From NCBI RefSeq assembly GCF_051622035.1, contig NC_135362.1, positions 6,885,501 through 6,949,500 on the forward strand: a stretch of 64,000 bases of DNA. The letters run 5' to 3'. The position numbers and the translations under genes are program-made. This stretch comes from Arctopsyche grandis (taxonomy: Eukaryota; Arthropoda; Insecta; Trichoptera; Hydropsychidae). The number at the start of each line of letters is the position of its first letter. Position 1 is the first letter of the stretch. Positions 1 to 12,377 of the stretch are shown here, one piece after another. The notes beneath the pieces are model-generated. The model ran no database searches. It saw only the letters and a program-made list of their open reading frames with translations, and was not told where the DNA came from.

Positions 1-87
1 GGTAGTATGCACGCTAAATCGGTACCAAATTTTACGTCCGAAGATTCATCGAGGGTCTTTTAAAAATGATTTCAATTCTATTTTCAG

Positions 88-3000
88 GTTGGTAAATCTC
101 TTCGAAATAAAACCATTTGGATTATTAGGCTTCACGCTACTATTAGCAGTCATTTTGGACGCACTGGCCACCACTCTTGGTGCAGGTCGGCGTGCTAGTC
201 GTGAACGTGCATCTAACCGCACCAATACCAACGCGGACGTACTCACCCAACGAGTAACGCAAGCTCGGCAGTGGCTTGCTGTTACCTACATCGATATGTT
301 GAGACTCCGTGAACAAAATCCATCCAAGGTATTATCTCACAATCTTATATGTACATATATATTGCATCCTTCGAGTAAAATGGTGATCTGTTCATAAGAT
401 TCATTCAAACGTATGGAACTAAATCAGGGTTTTCTAATTGTACTTCAGCTTACTGTCTTGCATTTTGTTAGTTTTGTTTTTATATGTTCTAGTATTTTGA
501 CCGTTGACATTTCAATGGGTGGTTTTGGCAAGGGATTATTTCCATTTGATTTGAAATTAATTTAAAAGTAATTTGAATAAATTAAAATGCTTAAATTTAT
601 ACATTGAATTGCTAAGTTACCCGTGTGGTCTAACATATTGAAAATATAACTTTTCATCATTCTGATCTAAATCTGATCTGATTGTACCCGATAACATATC
701 ATCGCACGGGTGTTGGCATATTAAGTTATTAAATAAAAAAAAAAATTAAAAAAATGTGTCGATTCCATCAGCACGCGGTCGAATTGTTTTCAAATAACTT
801 TTAAATATATTTAATTTTATATTTATATTTATTTTTTAATATAAAAAAGGTAAAAACTACCTACATACATGTAAACAATATAAAAATTAATTAATTAAAT
901 AAATTTTCAATAGATGGCGGTAAATTCTCTGCCAAGCAGAAACATTAGTAGCAATTAGTATATATAGAAGTTTTTTTCTTTTGTTATTGTATTCATATAT
1001 ACGTTATGGCAGTGGTTTAGCCGTGGCGTACATATGTATGTGGTAGAAAATCCTGACAGATGACCACGGTTGGGATGTGGCGGTTGAGGTGAAGACCAAA
1101 CACATGCGTTTTCAGTCATGTTGTTTATTAATATGATACGTCTTAGCGACCAACCCCACGGAGCACAGGTCCAACTGCGACTAACCGTTACATCTCTACC
1201 CCTTTTCATACCCTTCTCACAATCAGTCGTAACATATCCTTTCTCAGCCATAGCCCATACATCAGCCTTTCGTTCAATTCCAACCCTACATGTATGTCGA
1301 ATCGAAACGACTATTATAGTACGGCGAGCGTCATCTCAGATAGACAGACAGACACACTGACCGAATAGCGATATTATATATATATATATGCTGTAATTTG
1401 TATTATAATGTTTATATTTATTGTTTATAGTTTTGTTTCATCACATGCAGTAGCCTCGGCATATTATACTTTGTGAGTAACGTCATGGGTGCGTTAATGT
1501 GGCATGCGTTAATTACGCTGGTGTTAATTTCACCGTTGGCTGTTAACCTGCAGAACACCATTGCTTCGATGCAATCTGAAGCCGGTTCGTATTCCACGTC
1601 GTATTGTTTTTATCTTGGTTTTGATGGGCTATTCTAATTGGTCAATTCGTTGCAGATTCTGACGGGGATGTGGACGAGTTCATGCCCGTTATGAATGCAA
1701 ACGTGATAGAAGAACTTCACCGAGCTGGTGAAGTGTTTCAAGATGCTCGGGAGCCAGTCTCGCTCGCTTCCGGTGATCTTTCGCTTCCCAATGGTAAGAT
1801 ATGATGATTAAAATTATCCATCAATTTTGTTTGCAATTTTCGTTCATAACACAACCAATCCTCTATTCCTCAATTGTGTGTTTCTAAACAGGTTTTTATT
1901 TGAAATTAACATATTTTGGTATAGTAGTATGTTTCCGAAGCGTGTTGTCAGCATGGCATGTTAATTACTGCTGCCTAGTTTTGCAAACTTGTTTGTTATA
2001 TTTTTGATGAAATCAAATCTTAGTGGAGATGTATGAAAACGCCATTTTTAATTTCATATTTTAATATATGTATGCTTTTGTGTTATCTGAAAATGGATAT
2101 GCATTTTAATATGATAGTGTTGCGCAGTGGTGGGTCCAAGATCCAAATGATAGGCCAAAGTCGCTTCACAGCATTTATTCAACGATTCAGGAGGTCCACA
2201 CGTAACCACCGCTCTGCTCACTCCAGAATAATCTGATCTACCGTGTGTACCTCTTCATTAAGGACAAGTTGCTCACCACAGCCTCCCCGATCCATTTATG
2301 TGTATTGTCTAGGCACTTACTCACCCGGATCTATGAGAATTCAAGCGTATCCTTTGTTTGGGCACTTACTGAGTCCCGTTAGCCTAATCTGGGGCTCTCT
2401 ATTGTTCACCCACGAATACACTTAGACAGTGGATACTCTCTCTCATGTTCCCACGTTACAATAATAATGCAGAATTATTTTACATTTAATATTTATTTGT
2501 TAAAACACTTATTACAAATTATTTCACTGAGTATTGAATATTGAGTACAGTAGAACCTCGATTATCCGGACTAATTGGGGATGAAGGTAGTCCGGATAAT
2601 CGAAAAAATCACAATTGTCAGGGAAATATGTGTATATTCAGTATGAATAATTTTTATTTGTCTACATTTCCATATATAATAACATGAAGATCAATATTAA
2701 ATTATTCTTTATTAAGAAATTCAATTATGGATTTTCACTTAAAATTAGCTGTTGTTTTTGAAGCTGCCAAATCGAGAGTTCTTTTCATACAATAACGGAT
2801 CAGATATTGGCTGTCCAGACGATCGTCTTTGATTAAACCACATAAAAATACACTTCGACTTCTTCGTTTCCTGATTTTTTCATAACCTTACGCTCCGAGC
2901 TTCCATCTTCTGACATTAAATAATCAGTTTTTCAATTTCTTTTTTTATATCAGAGATCGTTGACGTTCCAACACCATATTTATTTGACAAAAAAACGTCC

Positions 3001-3904
3001 TAAGACACCACTTTTTAAAGCATTGATTATAACTAATTTGTCTTTTAATGATAATACAACACATTTTTGTTGTCTTTTCCATATTGGTTTCAAGAAACAA
3101 ACGTCCATTAAGTATTGAATTTTGAAGACAACGGACTCATTTTTCCGTCTTATTTTTGAAATTTTATGTTATGCATTTCAAAGCAGTAAAATTTGTCCTT
3201 GTTTTTAACAATCTGGATAATCGAGGTTCTACTGTATCTATAAGCAAATTTCTTTGGTTTTTCGCTTAAATTTATATTTTAATTACGTACACATATGTAC
3301 ATGCATAATATAATGCATTTATAAAATGTGTATTTACCCCTATTTCCACAATTTGTTTCATTGACCTTTATGTGTGCTTACTCCATTGTTTTAACATGTA
3401 CATATCGTGCTTAATATATGCAATATAGTATTGGAATTTGAATCAGACACGCTTAATTTCACGTTTAGATGTCAATATGGCATTGCTGTACGCTGCTGGT
3501 GAGGTAGAGAGTAGTGACGAGGAAGACGATGATACTACAAATCTGTTATCGCACTTGGATAAACAGACAACACCTTCGTTACCTTCTACTGATTCCAGCG
3601 ATAGCGAAACTGAATTTATGTTAAAAGGTGAGAGAATAGAGGATGGTGTTTTATAATTATATTAAGCTTATTGAATGTGTTTGTGATGAATGATTTTTAC
3701 TTTTGCTGTTGTTTTACAGATCTGGCCAAAAAACCAGTCGCTGAAAATAAGACTACGCCCACCGCAAAGACCAGCGAAACTCCTCAAACAGGAGGTGCAA
3801 CAGGTTGGCTCTCGTCTGTGTTTGGAAAGTCACAGGCTAACCCACCCTCGAATGATGATTCCGATACAGACGAGTTTGAACTCGTCGACCGTAACGAATT
3901 ATAG
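88..3904 (+). CDS. Reticulophagy receptor, RETREG/FAM134 family (5' end outside the window)
   Basis: Five exons are visible: 88-328, 1431-1584, 1656-1793, 3469-3627 and 3720-3904 (stop TAG). All have GT-AG junctions and frame continuity, giving 291 residues. The first visible exon carries a hydrophobic hairpin (FGLLGFTLLLAVILDA) and the second another membrane hairpin (around ILYFVSNVMGALMWHALI), the layout of a reticulon-homology domain. An acidic, Ser/Asp-rich cytosolic tail follows. The protein ends in DEFELVDRNEL, matching the LC3-interacting region (core F-E-L-V with upstream acids) of FAM134 proteins, which bend ER membrane and hand ER fragments to Atg8/LC3 for autophagy. Here the motif lies at the extreme C terminus, whereas mammalian members have further residues after it. 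The first coding exon or exons lie upstream of the window. The family call is inferred from hairpin layout plus LIR; I am fairly confident. Confidence 0.82.
2118..2460 (+). mobile_element. Solo LTR relic (Gypsy-like LTR family, subfamily A), in RETREG intron
   Basis: A 343-bp block begins TGTTGCG and ends CGTTACA, the TG...CA form of a long terminal repeat. The short flanks ATAG and ATAA resemble a 4-bp target duplication. Related copies in this window lie at 11154-11445, 29442-29810, 37430-38219 and 38267-38645. No internal coding region is attached, so it is a solo LTR fossil. The clade is inferred from the 4-bp duplications seen at sister copies. Confidence 0.7.
2548..3234 (-). mobile_element. 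pogo/Tigger-type DNA transposon, degenerate
   Basis: Terminal inverted repeats CAGTAGAACCTCGATTATCC and its complement bound a 687-bp element, flanked by TA on both sides (2546-2547, 3235-3236), as expected for Tc1/mariner-pogo insertion. The minus strand still encodes pieces of the CENP-B/Tigger DNA-binding region: SLKDKLVIINALKSGV around 3010-3050 and NKYGVGTSTISDIKK around 2940-2990, in different frames. The DDE catalytic part is absent or unrecognisable, so it is a decayed, internally deleted copy inside the third visible RETREG intron. Confidence 0.85.
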
Positions 3905-6900
3905 TTCAATCCGTGATTAAAAATAGTCCTGCATTTTATCATTATGTATGTATGTGATGTTAAATTCAAAACTATCCCGGCAACTATAATATTATACTAT
4001 AGATGTTTTATCCTGAAGTTGAAGTTGTCGATATATGTTTTAATGAGAATTCGTTTTAAGTTTTGAATTACAGTAGGGAAGAATTAAATTGGTGCTAAGA
4101 CATAAAACTATTCGTCTCGATTTCAAATAACGTTTGCTCATATTTTCCCTCTTTAGATTTCACACATTTTATTTATTCTTCTACCTATCTGTTTTCTATG
4201 TAACATGTGATTATTTCTGGCATTCCAGAACCAAAATTTTAAAAAAAATAACAATTATAATCGCATTCGGTTGTATGTATATATATAATCTCGAGAAATC
4301 TCTTTTAATCAAATGTGCTATTATTTTCGTCTATTATAGTCGTAAGTTTTTAGACAAAAATTTCTATTATTACTATCATTTGATTTTTACTTCATTGTGT
4401 TTTACTTATTTTGAAAACCTTGAAGTAAATTTTAATATACTTAATTTTACTAAGTTTTATTCATTCAATGTTGACATATGCCAATAAAATTAATTCAAAA
4501 GAAATCATCTTGAATTCTTACTGGAGTCATTATTTTTTGCAAATTTTAAGCAATTTCAAAATATGTGTATTTATTACATACAACATATACGTATATACAT
4601 GTGTATATTTTTTTACTATAATTCATATTTTAATAAAAACAGCTGTTCATATCAACACTTGACGCACTATTTATTCATGTGTAAAATGAAAAAATTAATA
4701 TAATATTGTATTTTTGCAAAAAATTATGTACATATTTAAATATGTATCTTCTTTTCACTTACAATTTGCTGTTTCAATTTATAAATGTTAAATATATTGA
4801 ATTGTATACATATATTGAAAACTCATAAATATTATAATACTGTAGTGCTTTCATTGCATGTTGTAATATGTATTTTGTGAAGTAATAATAAAAATCAATT
4901 TACATTTGAATTGGGTTATAAACATTGATCGAACGAACAGATAGAAATATGTATTGATGTAAATTTTTTTGCTGTATTTATATTTGCTTGTTTGTATGTA
5001 CATATGTATGTATGTCATATTAATATCCTATATTTTTTTCCATTTTTAGTGATTTTTTTAAACTAACCCAAAAAAAGTTTTGATGGTACAAAAGTTTTTA
5101 TTTCTATGCGTTTTAATGGCATATACGTGTATATTTAGGTATATTTGCTAATTTTGATCTTGATTATTATATTCATGTATTGTTTTACAGTTTTTACGAG
5201 ACTTTCTTTACTAACCTGTCAATTCTATTGCCTTTTATTTGTCGATAAATGTTACGTAGTAAGTGTAATTATGAATGAATTGTCATAAGATTTTAAATTT
5301 TGTCCGTCTTATACACTTTATCGATGAATACGTGTTTTTATTTAGTTACCTAATTTAGAATATGTAAAAAGTACTCAAAATAATGACACACAGAGACATT
5401 AACATACGTAGAAGGTTTTATTTGTAATTGTGATTTGTTTAGATTTATTAATCTATCATACACATTTTGTGAATCCGCTCAAGTCGTAAATGTAGCCTAG
5501 AATTCGCTTGTCGTTGGCGTGAACCCCTCGAACGGAGTATTATCGCTTTGTATTATGTAAGACATACTCGCATATTTATTATTGTCAAAACACTTTTGTA
5601 ATTATAAATTTTTCTCATCTGTTTCGTAACATGTAGATTTTTTTTTATAGATCGTCTTACCTTTTATTATATTTATGTATTTTTAAATATACATGCATAC
5701 GTATCTTTACCACACTTGTATACATTTTGAATGTGAACACTATACCCATATCAATAATTGCATTCAATAGTTTGCTTGACGTTTAATTGTAGCGGATGTG
5801 AGTCTTCACATTTGAAATGGACCAGACTATAATACAATTATAGTAACAAATTGATACTTTTCTTTCCATCGTCACGTGCTGGTGTATATTTTTCTATTAA
5901 ATACCTAAATTAAACCGTCGTGATGTCAATCCTTTTTGAAAACCTATACATTTTTGTCAATAGTATGTGCTTAAAAAATATTTACTGTGATATGGTGAAT
6001 TAATTGATAATGTAATTGCCGATGTACTAGAAAATAAAATTTATTTAAAATATAATATTGATTTATTTCAAAAATGAAAACTGCAGTTTTTTAATAGATT
6101 TTATAAATAAAAAAAATTATGGTGATTGGAGAAATGCGCACAATTGAAAAAGTGGATTTCTTGAGACTGGCACTATTGTGTACGTTTCCCTTTTTTTATG
6201 GTATATGTACATTCATTCGTATGATTCAAATCATTCCAATGACGAAAATGAGTACATTTTTGATTTGATATTATACTTGCTTATGTACCTTCAATTATAT
6301 AAAGGTAGAGTTTTGAAGAATAATCTGCACAAGCATATTAAAAATATGATGTAGTGCTAATTATTTTTCACCATCGAATTATAAAAATCGATTGAACTTT
6401 CCATCGTTGACCAAGCCGCACAAACGAAACGATCGGAATACTGTAGGGAATTTACCTCAATCGTTTGCGAAGTGAAGCATAGAAAAGCCTTGTAATGATA
6501 AGATAAGAGGCTTGTAAAAATAAGGGAAATGCTATAATTGGCCAATGAACCAGAATAATATGTTAACGGTAATTAACCGTACAATAGTTACTATTGCTAT
6601 CAGTTCGTAATGGATAGAAGTATGGGTGCGAAATTAATGAAATGACGATGTGGTTTAATGCACTTTATTCAATATAGTCGGGAAGGAAGTATATAAAGTG
6701 TAGCCACCAACATGGTCGAATCGGTCTCAACTTGCAGGATAGCGATTCAAACTCGACCAATTCGTAGAGCCCCTTCAGAAGCATACATATTTGAAGGCAA
6801 AATATTTTATGAAATGTCGCTTTTTACATTTTTTGACTTCAAAATAAAAAAAAACTTGCATGAGGGTAAAAAGCATTTTTGGGATACAAGTGTAAAATGA

Positions 6901-7061
6901 GAGATATCGAGTGGGTCTTTGGTAATGTTACATAGATATTTTTATTATAACCTTGATTCTGTCGCTTTCAATAATTATTATTTTTTTAAATCGGTATGGT
7001 CAACTATTGCAGTGTTACGGTATCTGTCAATATTGTGCCAACTGTCACTTGGTGATAAACC
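3905..7061. other. RETREG 3' UTR and intergenic AT-rich DNA
   Basis: No gene is recognised between the RETREG stop and the EDEM2 start. The stretch is very AT-rich with TATGTA microsatellite runs and several AATAAA motifs (for example near 4483 and 6030) that could end the RETREG transcript. Reading frames of 60-117 codons here are low-complexity Phe/Tyr/Ile/Leu translations without domain signals. A short dispersed repeat lies near 6640-6775. Confidence 0.6.
6640..6775 (+). repeat. Dispersed repeat, unclassified (partner at 16225-16360)
   Basis: This stretch shares an ordered series of blocks with 16225-16360, including TGCAC, then GTAG, then TCGA.C.GGTC, then CT.GCAGGA and CAAACTCGACCA. 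Both end near a CGTA motif. Similarity is patchy by eye. It could be an old LTR or transposon end; I cannot assign a class. Confidence 0.4.
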
Positions 7062-9892
7062 ATGGTGGCGTTAGCATCTCATCTTCGTTTGTTATTACTA
7101 TTTTGCTACAGCACCGGTTTTATATTCGCCATTCGTCGCTACACAAAAGATGACGTCATTAAACTCAGGCAAATAAATTAATATATAACACTTTCAATAG
7201 AACTTCATAACAAAACAATGAATTTCTTACTGACATAAAACATTAAACGTCAATTTATAGGGAAGAAGTACGCGGTATGTTTCAGCACGCATACGATAGT
7301 TATTTAAAATATGCATATCCATATGACGAACTGCGTCCTTTGAGCTGTGACGGTATTGATACATGGGGTAGTTACTCTCTCACCCTCATCGACGCCCTTG
7401 ATACTTTAGCAGTAATGGGAAACTACACAGAGTTCCAAAGAGTCGTAGAGATAATAAGCGCTAGAGAAAATTTCGATGCAAACATCAACGTATCTGTATT
7501 TGAAACAAATATAAGATTAGTAGGAGGTCTTCTAAGTGCACATTTGCTATCACATAGGTAAGGCTAACATATTTTCATTATTATTTGACTTTTTTTAACT
7601 TTTTGAATGCTGTATGATTATTTAATATGTTAATAATTTGCAGAGCTGGTGTTAAACTTGAACCGGGTTGGCCTTGTAACGGTCCATTGTTGAGATTAGC
7701 AGAAGATGTTGCACAGCGATTAGTCGTAGCATTTGATACTCCGACGGGTATGCCATACGGCACTGTCAATTTAAGATACGGAGTACCTGCTGGCGAAACT
7801 AGCGTTACTTGTACAGCCGGCATCGGTACTTTTATTGTTGAATTCGGCGCACTGAGTAGACTTACTGGTGACCCCATATACGAAGAGGTACACTTGGATG
7901 CAGTTCTGCAAAATAAATCTAAACCACATGATAATTTAGTGGGAGCTTTATGTACAATCTTAAAGTAAAAGTGATTTTTTTTTCAGAACTAGGCTCATTT
8001 TATAATACGATGCTGTTGTTGAAAATATGTATTGGATTATACTATGTTGTATTATTTTTAGGTGGCTTTACATGCTATTGACGCACTTTACAATCATCGT
8101 TCACCAATCGGATTATTAGGTAATCATATTGACGTGTTGACAGGACGTTGGGTGGCTCAAGATTCTGGAATAGGAGCCGGGATCGATTCTTATTTTGAAT
8201 ACTTGGTTAAAGGTCAGTGGCTTATGGATATATCTAGTTTGTGTTACAAATTATGTGCAAACATTTTATGTTCTCTAAACTGGGATACGTTTTAGGCGCT
8301 ATACTATTTCAAAAACCGGAACTAATGGACATGTTTAATGAAGGCAGAGCAATGATTGATAAATATTTGAAAATCAGCGATGGATACGTATGGGCTTCTA
8401 TGACCAAGGGTCAAGTTACGTTGCCTATATTTCAATCGCTAGAAGCATACTGGCCTGGTGTATTGAGTCTTATAGGTAATGTTATATTCATATTGAATTA
8501 AAATAACATTTGAAGAAGACTATTTTGATTGTGATTAAATTTTCAGGCGATTCCGACACGGCAATGCGAATAGTTCAAAATTATCACAGTATTTGGTCGC
8601 AGTATGGTTTCACTCCCGAGGAATACAAACTGGTTACAAGACATGCGTCGTCTGGTCGTGAGAGTTACCCTCTGCGACCGGAGCATATTGAATCCATTAT
8701 GTATTTGTATCGGGACACGAGGGATCCGATATTGCTGCAAATGGGTGAAGATATTTTGAAAAGCATACAGCACAGTGCTAGGACTGAATGTGGATATGCT
8801 ACGGTATGATTTATGTTCAATTATGTAAGTTCTATGTATTTTTAGTATTTGAAATCTAATATAATAAGTAATTACAGATAAAAGATGTGAGGGATCATAG
8901 AAAGGAAGATAGAATGGAATCGTTTTTTTTATCAGAAACTACTAAATATTTGTATTTACTTTTTGATCCTGATAATTTCATTCACAATACTGGTCATGTT
9001 GGAACTATTATCGATACGCCCACTGGAGAGTGTATTATTGATGTTGGTGGTCATATTTTCAATACCGAAGCCCATCCTATTGACCCTGCAGCTTTGCAAT
9101 GTTGTCATAGTGCTAATAAAAGGTAATTTATATTTATTATAATTTGTTCTTAATGTAATAAATATTTTATATTGTTTTATTTTTAGGATTGATTTAGAAA
9201 AGTTAGATCAATTTTACAATTATTTTCGAGAGGAAGAAAAATTGAAGTTAAAAATGCACCAACAGAAGCTAGCAGAAAGTAAGAATAATGATTCATTAAA
9301 TGCATCATTCGATAATCCTTTCGCAATCAATTTGAGTATTCGAATAACCACCGATGAAAAGACTGTGAAGCACGAAAATAAAACTTTAATATTTGTCTCT
9401 GAAAGCGAATCGGCCAGTAATGAAAGCCAAGATGAGAATTCGACAAAAAATGTAGAAACTATCGGTCTACAATTCAACGGTCTGAATACTGATAAAGAGC
9501 TGATTAATCCTAAAGGTGAGACGATCACCGCATCTGACGAGACTCCGGTCGCTAAAAAGACGTATCCTTTGAACGTTTCCGTTACCGATTACACAGAAGT
9601 GACTGAGAATAGTGTGGTAGAGGATTATAGTGAAAAACCGATACCGCCACCGATTATTAAAGATAAGGTTAAGAATCCGGTGTCGTTGTGGCCCGACTTT
9701 GTGCAAGGTTTGTTGATTAACTCTTTTCCGGAAAAGGTTAAGTGCGAACCTCAAACGCTGTTGGAGAAAATTCGAAAAGAAAAACTCTATCCCAAACATC
9801 CAGCAGTACAAGAGTATCAGTTACTTCAGACGCCAGCTCCTTCATTCCTGAGGAGGATTTCTTTGGGTGGAGAATTTGTTATTGCAAATTGA
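7062..9892 (+). CDS. EDEM2: ER degradation-enhancing alpha-mannosidase-like protein 2 (EDEM2)
   Basis: Eight exons: 7062-7168, 7261-7557, 7644-7887, 8062-8212, 8296-8475, 8547-8803, 8878-9122 and 9187-9892. They join in frame to 728 residues. A hydrophobic N terminus ([16 protein letters not shown]) fits a signal sequence. The glycoside hydrolase 47 domain runs from about residue 36 to 495 and shows [93 protein letters not shown] and [10 protein letters not shown] (473-482). These match EDEM2, which trims or recognises mannose on misfolded glycoproteins to commit them to ERAD. After GH47 there is a long Glu/Ser/Lys-rich tail, making it about 150 residues longer than human EDEM2. Intron 1 uses a GC donor (AG/GCAAAT); the other introns are GT-AG. 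No AATAAA follows the stop before the next gene; ATTAAA occurs near 10050. Confidence 0.95.
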
Positions 9893-10095
9893 TTTGTTAA
9901 TATATTCTTATATAATATATTTTAATTATAATATAACTTATGTAATACTATACATATATATTTATAAAGTTTGAATATTGTACATATTTTGTTTTTGGTT
10001 ACTTAGCAAAATTATTGTTTTTTTTTTATATACATATGAATTATTTATTTTATTAAAATATTTTTGGAAATCGTACTATGTGAAATTTAAATATC

Positions 10096-11074
10096 ATGAG
10101 CAATGAAGAAAAAGAAGAAGAACCATTTATAACTAAATCTGTTGAAACTGCTTTGTCTAATAAATCCATTAGATTATTGAAAAAAATTGGCGAAGGCACA
10201 TATGCAAAGGTTTTTTTTAATTAACCTACAAAGTGATCTGTGATTTTTTTTAAATTACCAAGTATAATTTTCCATCTTTATATAAATTGAATGAATTCCT
10301 CTACAGGTGTATTTAGCAAGATACAAAGATGGAGAGAAAAATCAAGACACAGAACTAGCTTGTAAAATAATAGACACGTCTAATGCTCCCCAAGATTTTG
10401 TAAAAAAATTTCTTCCAAGAGAGTTGGACATAATAGTGAAGCTCAATCACCCGCATATAATAAACATCCAGGGCGTTTTTCACCGGAAAACACAATTTTT
10501 CATTTTGATGGAGTGCGCCGAAAACGGAGACCTTTTGCAACACCTTTTACGCCACGGAGAACTCACCGAGAGGAATGGACGAATGTGGATAAGACAGTTG
10601 GCGTTGGCGTTGCAGTATCTGCACAGTATTAAAATAGCACATAGGGATTTGAAGTGCGAAAACGTATTGATTTCGTCGAATTTGAATGTGAAACTGTCCG
10701 ACTTTGGGTTCGCTCGACTGTGTGTTGATGTAAATGACCATGTTGTATTGAGCGAAACTTACTGCGGTTCTCTTTCGTACGCTTCACCTGAAGTGCTGCG
10801 AGGTGAGCCCTACAATCCGAGACAATCTGATATTTGGTCTCTCGGAATCGTACTCTTTGTTATGTATAACGTGTGCATGCCATTTCACGATAATCATGCT
10901 AAGAAATTATATATCAAACAAATCAATAGAATGTGGAAATTTAAAAGCGAAGTATTGAAAAAAGTATCTAAAGAATGTGTGAATGCCGTAGATTGTATGA
11001 TGGAGCCGAACTGTGACAAAAGAATTACTGCTGCCGGTATACTAAAATTAGAATGGATTAATAGAGGAATGTAA
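10096..11074 (+). CDS. Testis-specific serine/threonine kinase-like protein (TSSK family)
   Basis: Two exons, 10096-10209 and 10307-11074, join in phase 0 to 293 residues, almost entirely kinase domain as in TSSK1/2. Visible elements: glycine loop GEGTYAKV (spanning the splice), catalytic lysine in ACKIID (K58), FVKKFLPRELDI, the HRDLKCEN loop (150-157), DFGFAR (170-175), a T-loop ending YCGSLSYASPEVL with SPE in place of the usual APE, and DIWSLGIVLFVM. FLPRE and HRDLKCEN are characteristic of TSSKs, which act in spermatid maturation in mammals. The ATG is the first in frame and leaves a short acidic leader. It starts 203 bp after EDEM2 on the same strand. AATAAA at 11097-11102 is a likely polyadenylation signal. 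All core catalytic residues are present, so it looks active. Subfamily call is confident, orthology within TSSKs is not. Confidence 0.88.
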
Positions 11075-11153
11075 AAAATCGAGATGTGTTTATTGAAATA
11101 AATTGAAATACATATAATTTTTATGTAAAATGTTTGTTTTATATTTTTTATAT

Positions 11154-11445
11154 TGTTACGTATACTAAAAAGAGCCGCCGAGTAGTTGCAATCCGATTAG
11201 CCCGAGTAGCATCCCAGAGACTGTGTGACCGCTATAATTGGTTTCAAGGATTATATCTAGACTCTTAAGTGCATGTAGGATAACAATGGCCGCTATTTGG
11301 TCCCTTCTCAGAAGTGACCTATACCATGGTACCGTGGGACCCAATGTCGTAGGAAGACATATCCGAGTACGTGACCATAACAATAGTTAAACAAATCAGA
11401 CGTCGAAAATGTCCTGAGAGACCTGCCCCTTATAAGGCGGTACTT
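11154..11445 (-). mobile_element. LTR relic, partial copy (Gypsy-like LTR family, subfamily B)
   Basis: On the minus strand this ends GTATACGTAACA and shares long blocks with 29442-29810 and 38267-38645, including the promoter-like CCTTATAAGG region. It is an incomplete solo LTR fossil with no attached coding region, immediately downstream of the TSSK-like gene. Confidence 0.65.
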
Positions 11446-11693
11446 ATATATTTAGCTTTCTTAACTCTACCTACAATTAATTTATTTCTATTTCTCGTTT
11501 TATAATTATGTATATGTCTATTCCTAACTATATGATGATTAAAATATTTGGGTAATAGATTCTTATCTAGCTTGTATATAAATTTTAAAGTACTTAATTT
11601 TAGACTTATTTATAATGTCCAACCGTTTCAGTTCATCTAACATACTTCTTACATTCTTAGATGGGATCATCGATCTCAATTGGAGATAGTATA

Positions 11694-11846
11694 AGGGCCG
11701 GGCCGCAACGTGCGACTTGCCACTTGCCACATGCGGTAGATGTGACATGCCACACTCGTCAAATTGTTTGTCGCACACATTTCCATACATTTTTTCGTGT
11801 CATGCAACAAGTCGGCTGACAAAGTTGCACGGTGCGGCCCGGCCCT
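11694..11846. mobile_element. Short MITE with GC-rich inverted repeats
   Basis: The ends AGGGCCGGGCCGC and GCGGCCCGGCCCT are exact inverted complements, and similarity continues inward (AACGTGC against GCACGGT). The element is about 153 bp and noncoding. I see no clear target duplication, so the superfamily is unassigned; a hAT-like origin is only a guess. Confidence 0.65.
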
Positions 11847-11869
11847 CAGCTGTGCTATATTCCTACTAA

Positions 11870-12077
11870 AGGTCTGTTCATACCTATCAAGCACGACTCG
11901 AATCCTGCAAGTACGGACAGTAATCTTTAGTACATTCTATATGGACGCGCATGAATGCGTAAATGCGCATGCGCGAATGGAGTATGTATACGTCCATATA
12001 ATGTACCAAAGAATACTATCCGCACTTGCAGGACACCTGCAGGATACGGGTCGTGCTGGATATGTATGAACAGACCT
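11870..12077. mobile_element. PIF/Harbinger-type MITE, foldback, TAA target duplication
   Basis: Ends AGGTCTGTTCATAC and GTATGAACAGACCT are inverted repeats extending inward through AGCACGA / TCGTGCT. TAA flanks both sides (11867-11869, 12078-12080), the 3-bp duplication of PIF/Harbinger elements. The interior is itself inverted (AGTACATTCTATATGGACG against CGTCCATATAATGTACC). The same ends bound the 786-bp element at 17880-18665, which retains transposase sequence. Confidence 0.85.
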
Positions 12078-12377
12078 TAAACAGTTTATAATCATTTGCA
12101 GTAAAATGTAAATAAGCGTTAGTGCTAATTGAACTAAAAGTGTATATTGATTTTAAATACTGTACATGAAGCTGCGCAAATATTCAACATATATTTAAAT
12201 ACACATAAATCATATTCTTTGATAATATCAAAGCCTTTCCTAAAGTAAATTTGAAAAATAAGAAATCAAAAATACAACTAATGGCCGATATTGAGTGTGC
12301 TATGGCAAGTATATTGTACGCGGGTAGATTTGACATTGCGAAGTTTAGTCCATTTGTCACGTACTAGAGAGGTTAGA

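Noticed and set aside
6357-6545. 62-codon minus-strand frame faintly like an odorant-receptor C-terminal piece
   Set aside because: No further exons, no conserved final motif and no splice context; similarity is too weak to claim a gene or pseudogene.
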